Origin: Bacteroidetes bacterium UBA1312
Lineage (GTDB): Bacteria > Bacteroidota > Bacteroidia > Chitinophagales > Chitinophagaceae
Direction of reading: 5' to 3'
Assembly: GCA_002307135.1 (NCBI GenBank)
Contig: DBTQ01000010.1
Coordinates: 117,799-181,798, forward strand
DNA: 64,000 nucleotides
Below, piece after piece: positions 58,401-64,000 of this stretch. How positions within the stretch are numbered: position 1 is the first letter of the stretch; each line of letters starts with the position of its first letter. The notes under the pieces were generated by a model. The model was not told where the DNA came from. It ran no database searches and worked only from the letters and a program-made list of their open reading frames with translations. The position numbers and the translations under genes are program-made.

Positions 58401-59501
58401 TTAATTAAATTTTATGATAGTATCGAACTGTGTGGCTAGTTTTTGAATATCGGCTATTACAGGCGCTAATAACGGGATACCACTCTTCCTGCGCTCTGCT
58501 TCCATAGCTCGTTCGGGATCACCGGGAATGAGTACACTTTCATTGCCGGGCGTGGTTTTTGCATTTCTAAAACGAGTGATCCACTGATCCATGTGCTGTT
58601 TAAAATCCGCAGCCGGGCGAAAGGCATCAATACGCATGGCACCAAAAAAATGCCCAATGCCTTTACCCGGCAAATTGTCGGCAACAGGCAGGAAGCTTAC
58701 AAATGGCGGTACCCAAGGTCCGTAATTGGCTCCACTCAACACCGCAGAAAATATATCTACTATGGAGCCCAGTGCATATCCTTTGTGACTGCCGTGCTCC
58801 CGATCGCCACCCAGTGGCAACAATGCACCTCCATTTTTTACTTCATGCTGATTGGTGGACATATTGCCGTCTTTGTCTTGTATCCAGCCTGTAGGAGCTT
58901 CCTGATTTTTGCGCTGTAGTATTTCCAATTTACCATTGGCCGCCGTAGTAGTAGCCATATCTGCTACAAAAGGAGTTTCGTGCCCGGCAGGTATCGCTAC
59001 TGCAATAGGATTGGTACCTAATAGTCTTTCTATAGAAAATGTAGGTGCCACTAACGGGCTTGCATTGGTCATGGCGATACCGATCATATCGTGTTCCAAA
59101 GCCATCATGGCATGTATGCCCGCAATGCCAAAATGGTTGCTGTTTTGCACACTCACCCAGCCAGTACCTGCAATTTTTGCTTTGTCTATGGCTACTTGCA
59201 TAGCATAAGGAGCCACTACTAAACCTAGTCCTGCATCGCCATCTACTACCGCAGTGGATGGCGTCTCGTGCAATATCTGCATGTTGGGTGCAGCATTGAC
59301 CCTCCCCGCTTCCCATAAGCGAATGTACCCACTCAACCGTGCAATACCATGTGAGTCCACACCACGCAAATCGGCAGAAAGCAATACTTGGGCAGCTCGT
59401 TCAGCGGCTTCGGTATTGCACCCTATTTTAAGAAAAATGTCTTTAGAAAAATCAAATAACTGTTGATAAGAAAATGACTGTTGTTCCATTGTTGTGTTCA
59501 A
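58401..59501 (-). CDS. Type-2 malate/L-lactate dehydrogenase (Ldh family oxidoreductase)
   Basis: A 366-residue NAD(P)H-dependent 2-hydroxyacid dehydrogenase of the LDH2/MDH2 family, not related to the classical lactate dehydrogenases. Motifs are AQVLLSADLRGVDSHGIARLSGYI near 41, GDAGLGLVVAPYAM, VQNSNHFGIAGIHAM, NASPLVAPTF, LLGTNPIAVAIP, ATTTAANGKLEI and HKGYALGSIVDIFSAVLSGA. Substrates in the family include malate, ureidoglycolate and sulfolactate, so the exact one is open. A second in-frame ATG four codons in is an equally good start. Confidence 0.9.
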   Translation of the reverse strand: MNTTMEQQSFSYQQLFDFSKDIFLKIGCNTEAAERAAQVLLSADLRGVDSHGIARLSGYIRLWEAGRVNAAPNMQILHETPSTAVVDGDAGLGLVVAPYAMQVAIDKAKIAGTGWVSVQNSNHFGIAGIHAMMALEHDMIGIAMTNASPLVAPTFSIERLLGTNPIAVAIPAGHETPFVADMATTTAANGKLEILQRKNQEAPTGWIQDKDGNMSTNQHEVKNGGALLPLGGDREHGSHKGYALGSIVDIFSAVLSGANYGPWVPPFVSFLPVADNLPGKGIGHFFGAMRIDAFRPAADFKQHMDQWITRFRNAKTTPGNESVLIPGDPERAMEAERRKSGIPLLAPVIADIQKLATQFDTIIKFN

Positions 59502-59548
59502 TATTTGGGCAAATTACTACAGAATAAATAAACCATCTTTGATGGATA

Positions 59549-59590
59549 AAAGAAATCGGGTACACTGCAAGCAGTGTACCCGATTTCTTT
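59549..59590 (-). terminator. Terminator of the PhaE-like gene
   Basis: A perfect 20-bp stem with a 2-base loop (59549-59568 paired with 59571-59590), ending in TTTT on the minus strand, 18 bases after the stop codon. Confidence 0.85.
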
Positions 59591-59607
59591 ATTATAGACG
59601 CGCAAAA

Positions 59608-61134
59608 CTATTTTTTGCGTGTAGTTGCTTTTTTAGCTACAGGAGCTACTTCTTCTTCAGTTGTTGTTGTTTCTTCTTCTGAATCAATTTCCATCATTTT
59701 TTCCAACTGACGAACTTGTTTTTTCAAATCATAAATTGTTTTGTACAATTCATCTAATTCGCTGCGTGTAGCAACCGGAATACCAGATAGAGATTGTTCC
59801 ATTTGCAATTCAATGTCTTTGCGCAATTTCATTTGCAAAGAAGCAGTATCAGCCATTATTTTAGCATATTCATCGCTTTCAAACAAGGTAACAAATTCTT
59901 TGTCACTCATGTTCAAATATTCTTGATAAAGCGCCATCATGCTGGTGATTTCTTCACCATTTTCGATTTTGTTGATAATTGTTTGAGCAACATTATCCAT
60001 TACCTTAGTGCCTTTTTCATAAATCATGTATTGCATTTCGGCATTCTTGATGTTGTACTCTACCATTTTATCAGCGATTTCGTTCCAATCTGCTAATTTC
60101 TTAGTGTATTGGTTTGGTGTAACCATTTTTGCCATTGGAGCAAATACACTGTTCATGGTGTTTTTAAACTCATTGCGACCGTTCAACATTTGCTCAAACA
60201 TAGCAGTTGGGTTGAAGCCAGGCATCATATTACCCATTGCATCACGCATTTGAGTTTGGTTAGCCATACCAAATTGGCGAGCTTGAGCCATACCATCTTG
60301 TATCATTTTGCTCAAGTTTTGGAAATATTGGTTGGTATGCTCCGGCATAAAACCAAACATTTTATCCATTACCTCTTTGTACATAGCAGGTTCAGCCATT
60401 TGCTTGAACATATCCATGTTGAATGTTTTGTTTTGGATAGATTTCCACATTGGCGCCCACATGTCGTGGAAGCGAACGAAACCTTCATTTACATTCATCA
60501 TATTGCGGAATGCATCTTGTGTAGTTCCGCCCTGCATTGTTTTTTGCAAGTTAGCAAATGTATAATTCAACATTTCGTTGTATTGGTTAAACAGGCTGGT
60601 AGCATTGTCAGTTGCGCTTTTCATACCATCCATGCTAAACGGGTTATTTTGCGTAAAACCGTTCATCCAATTTTGTGTCATTGGGTTTTGCATCCAATTA
60701 TTTTGATGAGGTTGAAAAGCACTCATCATATTAGTCATTTGGTTGCCCCAGTTGCTGAACTGATCCATTGGGTTTGTGTGTCCCATTGTACCGGCTTGTT
60801 GCATAGTTGCTTTCGACCAGTTTTGGTTCATTTCCCAAAGTTGTTTTGCGAAATTATTTTGTGTATTCTGCCAGTTTTGGAAGAAGTCATTCATTTTATT
60901 TGTATTTTCTTGTACGGTACCACTCATTTCCTGAGCTTTAGCCGTAGTAGTGCTTGCCACATTTTTTTGGTTGTCTAACCAATTTTTGTACCACTCACTG
61001 CCTTTGTTAATGGTTTCGTTTACTAAATTATTGCCATTAGCAATTTTTTTAGTGCTTTCTACCATTTTGTCCACTATGCTTTTTTGAGTTTCAAGCATAC
61101 TTTCCATTAAGTTGCTTCCGTTAAGGTTAGCCAT
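59608..61134 (-). CDS. PhaE-like polyhydroxyalkanoate synthase subunit
   Basis: A 508-residue hydrophilic protein very rich in Met, Asn and Gln, built of amphipathic helices with WYKNWLDNQKNV, FFQNWQNTQNNF and similar Trp-containing repeats. A conserved core follows near 395-480 (YTKKLADWNEIADKMVEYNIKNAEMQYMIYEKGTKVM, SGIPVATRSELDELYKTIYDLKKQVRQLEKMM), then an acidic tail and KKATTRKK. The layout matches PhaE, the non-catalytic subunit of class III PHA synthases that binds PhaC and the granule surface. The catalytic PhaC gene is not in the window. It is divergent from a PhaJ-like hydratase. Confidence 0.75.
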   Translation of the reverse strand: MANLNGSNLMESMLETQKSIVDKMVESTKKIANGNNLVNETINKGSEWYKNWLDNQKNVASTTTAKAQEMSGTVQENTNKMNDFFQNWQNTQNNFAKQLWEMNQNWSKATMQQAGTMGHTNPMDQFSNWGNQMTNMMSAFQPHQNNWMQNPMTQNWMNGFTQNNPFSMDGMKSATDNATSLFNQYNEMLNYTFANLQKTMQGGTTQDAFRNMMNVNEGFVRFHDMWAPMWKSIQNKTFNMDMFKQMAEPAMYKEVMDKMFGFMPEHTNQYFQNLSKMIQDGMAQARQFGMANQTQMRDAMGNMMPGFNPTAMFEQMLNGRNEFKNTMNSVFAPMAKMVTPNQYTKKLADWNEIADKMVEYNIKNAEMQYMIYEKGTKVMDNVAQTIINKIENGEEITSMMALYQEYLNMSDKEFVTLFESDEYAKIMADTASLQMKLRKDIELQMEQSLSGIPVATRSELDELYKTIYDLKKQVRQLEKMMEIDSEEETTTTEEEVAPVAKKATTRKK

Positions 61135-61457
61135 TGTTTTAAAATTTAAAATTTAATAAAAAAGGTTAGTTAATGTAGTTTTTGATGTGCTATATGTGAC
61201 GTTACGCTTCAATTCAGGCTTTAAATACTCTATAATATAATAATCTTCTTATGTACGTTTTAGCGCCGCAAAGGTAGTGTCTTTAGATTACGAATAAATT
61301 AAATCAACACAAAAAAAAACTAATCTAACAATTATTTAACCTTTAGCAATTTTCATATTCTTTCGTAAAGTGTAGCATTTCAATAGTTTATAAAAAATCA
61401 TCTACAAACTGCGGTATCATATCTAAAATCTACTATTTTCGCTAAAACAAAAAACAC
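61135..61457. other. Divergent spacer between the PhaE-like and PhaJ-like genes
   Basis: No gene is present. On the minus strand TACCTTTG (61269-61276) followed by CGGCG is the likely minus-7 box of the PhaE-like gene, giving a leader of about 130 bases. No clear plus-strand promoter box is seen. Confidence 0.5.
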
Positions 61458-61868
61458 ATGATACAATTAGGAGATGAATTCCGCCATAAATTTAGTTACA
61501 CGCAGGATGATGTAAATACCTATGCACGCGTAAGTGGTGATACTAATCCGTTGCATATCGACGAGCAAGCCGGCAAGGAAAGCATGTTTGGTAGAAATAT
61601 TATTCACGGTTTTTTGGGTGCCAGCGTATTTACTAAAATATTTGGCGCGCTGTGGTACGCAGACGGACACGTATATTTGAGTCAAAATATTAAATGGATG
61701 AAGCCAATGTTTACTGATATCATCTATGAAGCTGTAGTAACAGTAAAGGAAATTTTTCCGGAAAAAAATCGAATACTTTATGATTGCGCAGTGTATGATG
61801 TGGCTACAGGTGATAAAACTATTGCCGGAGAAGCCATGTTGCTGAATAAAAAACAATATGTGTGGTAG
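61458..61868 (+). CDS. MaoC-family (R)-specific enoyl-CoA hydratase (PhaJ-like)
   Basis: A 136-residue hot-dog-fold enzyme. The catalytic D-x4-H motif is in VSGDTNPLHIDEQAG; then FGRNIIHGFLGASVFTKIFG and YLSQNIKWMKPMF follow. PhaJ-type hydratases make (R)-3-hydroxyacyl-CoA from enoyl-CoA and so supply polyester synthesis. The divergent PhaE-like gene supports that, although other MaoC enzymes act in fatty-acid metabolism. It ends at a strong hairpin shared with glnS. Confidence 0.87.
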   Translation: MIQLGDEFRHKFSYTQDDVNTYARVSGDTNPLHIDEQAGKESMFGRNIIHGFLGASVFTKIFGALWYADGHVYLSQNIKWMKPMFTDIIYEAVVTVKEIFPEKNRILYDCAVYDVATGDKTIAGEAMLLNKKQYVW

Positions 61869-61884
61869 CTACACTCTTACTCAT

Positions 61885-61933
61885 TTGAAGACGAAAGGCA
61901 GTTTCAATAATTGAAACTGCCTTTCGTCTTCAA
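61885..61933. terminator. Bidirectional terminator between phaJ-like gene and glnS
   Basis: A perfect 23-bp stem with a 3-base loop (61885-61907 paired with 61911-61933), 17 and 13 bases from the two convergent stop codons. Confidence 0.87.
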
Positions 61934-61945
61934 GCTTTTATAAAA

Positions 61946-63610
61946 CTATTTCTTCATCTCTTTAGCAAATGAATCTTTCAGACCTACAGTCTGATTGAAT
62001 ACAATTTTATTTTCAGTGCTATCTGTGTCCACACAAAAATATCCTTTACGCATAAATTGAAAATGTGCACCGATAGCCGCCTTTGATAAAGATGGTTCAA
62101 TCATCACACGAGGTAAAACATGCATGGATGCTGCATTGATATGGTCTTTAAAATCACCTTCAGCATTTGCCGGATCTTCAACCGTAAATAATCGATCGTA
62201 AATACGCACTTCTGCCTGGTGTGCATGTATAGCACTTACCCAATGGATAACGCCTTTAACATGTATTCCGCTCGTATCACTTCCACTTTTGCTGTCGGGC
62301 ATATAAGTACAGTGTATTTCTGTAATAGTTCCATTTTCATCCTTTTCAAAACTATCACACTTGATGATGTACGCATGTTTTAGACGAACTGAAAGACCCG
62401 GACCTAGTCTAAAGAATTTTTTCGCGGGCTCTTCCATAAAGTCATCGCGTTCGATCCATAGTTCTTTTCCAAAAGGTAATAAACGTGTTCCTGCGTGTTC
62501 GTCTTCTGTATTATTATCTGCAATTAATTGTTCCGTCTGTCCATCAGGGTAATTTGTAATAATAACTTTTACCGGATCTAAAACCGCCATTACACGGTTC
62601 GCTGTTTTATTTAATTGCTCTCTGACACAAAATTCTAAGACACCGATATCAACAAGATTTTCTCGCTTGGCAACTCCTATTGTATCGCAAAATTGACGGA
62701 TAGCAACAGCAGGATAGCCACGGCGACGCATACCGCTAATGGTAGGCATACGCGGATCATCCCATCCTGTAACATGTTTTTCATTAACGAGTTGTAGTAA
62801 TTTTCTTTTACTCGTAATCATATAGCTCACACTACGTCGTGCAAACTCATATTGGTGAGAAGGGAAAATTTCCAATTGTTGAATAAACCAATCGTATAAT
62901 GGACGATGATGTATGAACTCAAGTGTACAAATAGAATGGGTAATCTCTTCGATACTGTCGCTCTGGCCATGTGCAAAATCATACATCGGGTAGATACACC
63001 ATTTGTTGCCGGTACGGTGATGTGCAACATGTTTGATCCGGTATATAATCGGATCGCGAAGTAATAAATTAGGATGCGTCATATCTATTTTGGCACGCAA
63101 TACTTTTGCTCCATCAGGATATTTGCCTGCACGCATGTCGGCAAAAAGCAATAAATTTTCTGCTATGCTTCGTTCACGAAAAATACTGTTGATTCCAGGT
63201 TTGCCGATGTCTCCTTTTTGTGCCGCCATTTCTTCCGCAGAAGAATCATCGACATAAGCAACGCCTTTTTGTATCAGTTTTACAGCAAAGTTGTATAGTT
63301 GTTCAAAATAATCGGAAGCATATAATTCATTAGCCCACTCGAAACCTAACCAGCGCACATCAGCTTTAATACTATCGACATACTCTGTTTCTTCAGTAGA
63401 TGGATTGGTATCGTCAAATCTTAGGTTGCATAACCCATTGTATTTTTTTGCGAGCCCAAAATTGAGGCATATCGAAGATGCATGACCTATATGTAAATAG
63501 CCGTTGGGCTCGGGAGGGAAACGTGTATGTATTCTGCCGTTGTTAATACCGGCAGCAATGTCATTTTCTATAATTTCTTCTAAAAAATTTAATGATTTTT
63601 CTTCGCTCAT
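61946..63610 (-). CDS. glnS: Glutaminyl-tRNA synthetase
   Basis: Charges tRNA-Gln with glutamine. The 554 residues equal the E. coli length. The class I motifs are HIGH in PPEPNGYLHIGHASS near 33 and the KMSKS equivalent ITSKRKLLQLV near 262. The family blocks LRFDDTNPSTEETEYVDSI, CIYPMYDFAHGQSDSIEEITHSICTLEF, WDDPRMPTISGMRRRGYP and the C-terminal anticodon-binding beta barrels (HWVSAIHAHQAEVRIYDRLF, LPRVMIEPSLSKA, FQFMRKGYFCVD) are present. Complete. Confidence 0.96.
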   Translation of the reverse strand: MSEEKSLNFLEEIIENDIAAGINNGRIHTRFPPEPNGYLHIGHASSICLNFGLAKKYNGLCNLRFDDTNPSTEETEYVDSIKADVRWLGFEWANELYASDYFEQLYNFAVKLIQKGVAYVDDSSAEEMAAQKGDIGKPGINSIFRERSIAENLLLFADMRAGKYPDGAKVLRAKIDMTHPNLLLRDPIIYRIKHVAHHRTGNKWCIYPMYDFAHGQSDSIEEITHSICTLEFIHHRPLYDWFIQQLEIFPSHQYEFARRSVSYMITSKRKLLQLVNEKHVTGWDDPRMPTISGMRRRGYPAVAIRQFCDTIGVAKRENLVDIGVLEFCVREQLNKTANRVMAVLDPVKVIITNYPDGQTEQLIADNNTEDEHAGTRLLPFGKELWIERDDFMEEPAKKFFRLGPGLSVRLKHAYIIKCDSFEKDENGTITEIHCTYMPDSKSGSDTSGIHVKGVIHWVSAIHAHQAEVRIYDRLFTVEDPANAEGDFKDHINAASMHVLPRVMIEPSLSKAAIGAHFQFMRKGYFCVDTDSTENKIVFNQTVGLKDSFAKEMKK

Positions 63611-63666
63611 AACTTCGTATTGTAACAGGGCAAATATAGTACTAGTTGCCTGTTCGTTTTTATTGA

Positions 63667-64000
63667 TTATTTCACCCTCAGTTTTTGACCGATTTTAATA
63701 CCATCGAAATCAAGGTTATTCCATGCTCTCAATTGAGTCATTTTAATATTATATTTCTGAGCAATACTATAACCTGTATCTCCTTTTTGCACTGTATGGT
63801 ACTGAGGATTATCGTTTTTCTCTTCCTGTCCCGCTACAGTTGGTTGCGCCTCTTTGTTTTGTGCAACTGCAATGCCATCGCTACTGATTTTTACATTAGA
63901 CTTTGGTGCTACATTGGCATAAACAGCTTTATCCAATTTAGCTTTTAGCTTAACCAATTCATCTTGTGGCTCTTCCGGTTTTACAGCCTCTATCGGTTTC
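63667..64000 (-). CDS. LysM-domain protein, C-terminal part (cut by window end)
   Basis: Only the last 110 residues are visible. The frame is open to the window edge (KPIEAVKPEEPQDELVKLKA at the start), so the start is outside. A linker is followed by one LysM domain at the C-terminus: YHTVQKGDTGYSIAQKYNIKMTQLRAWNNLDFDGIKIGQKLRV. LysM binds peptidoglycan; in Bacteroidota such C-terminal LysM domains often follow a glucosaminidase or amidase domain, which would lie beyond the edge. Confidence 0.85.
   Translation of the reverse strand, partial: KPIEAVKPEEPQDELVKLKAKLDKAVYANVAPKSNVKISSDGIAVAQNKEAQPTVAGQEEKNDNPQYHTVQKGDTGYSIAQKYNIKMTQLRAWNNLDFDGIKIGQKLRVK

Noticed and set aside
60109..60978. A 289-residue plus-strand frame opposite the PhaE-like gene
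   Set aside because: It is the antisense of a Met/Asn/Gln-rich low-complexity gene, has no domain or promoter, and its His-rich composition is the mirror of the Met (ATG) codons on the other strand.

Overview
The window reads as chromosome from a low-GC member of the Bacteroidota, most likely order Chitinophagales. The evidence is a short primary sigma factor without region 1.1, many promoters with the TAnnTTTG minus-7 box typical of this phylum, a TonB-dependent receptor with a carboxypeptidase-regulatory-like N-terminus, lipoproteins with Bacteroidota-style lipoboxes, a propeller-type sensor kinase, and PurM and IspH of the long forms.

Left core block (1-16 kb). This holds housekeeping and envelope genes: kup (cut by the window edge), an EnvC-like murein hydrolase activator, purM, a LytTR response regulator, a TonB receptor, rpe, a TPR lipoprotein, an acyl-CoA carboxylase beta subunit, a glutaryl-CoA dehydrogenase-like enzyme, rpoD, hsp20 and pgk.

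Accessory block (16-54 kb). It starts just after pgk with a terminator fused to a 21-bp tandem array, and the whole element recurs 30.8 kb away. First comes a very AT-rich island coding for a transglutaminase-like protein, a broken small gene and a large HEPN-NB-ARC-TPR-cold-shock protein that looks like an antiphage sensor. An XRE/SymE pair follows. Then come many small regulator-enzyme units: Crp, HxlR and AraC regulators next to SDR, quinone-oxidoreductase, VOC, SRPBCC, DHFR-like, GNAT and monooxygenase enzymes. Next are a large propeller sensor kinase, a Tet(X)-like flavin monooxygenase, a uracil-DNA glycosylase, an XRE-pentapeptide fusion, an Abi_C protein, a membrane protein with a Cys/His motif and a Panacea-type toxin-antitoxin pair. 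Three dispersed repeat families recur in the same order at two places in this block, both leading to HEPN-type defence genes.

Right core block (54.5-64 kb). It opens with a compact alkylation-repair operon (AraC-Ogt fusion, a stand-alone Ada metal-binding domain, and an AlkB-like enzyme). It continues with ispH, ndk, a type-2 malate/lactate dehydrogenase, a PhaE-like polyester synthase subunit divergent from a PhaJ-like hydratase, glnS, and a LysM protein cut by the window end.

The strongest novelty candidates are the HEPN-STAND-TPR-CSD protein, the duplicated terminator/21-bp-array element, and a palindrome-plus-promoter module present three times with exactly conserved spacing. No rRNA, tRNA, CRISPR array or complete insertion sequence was recognised.
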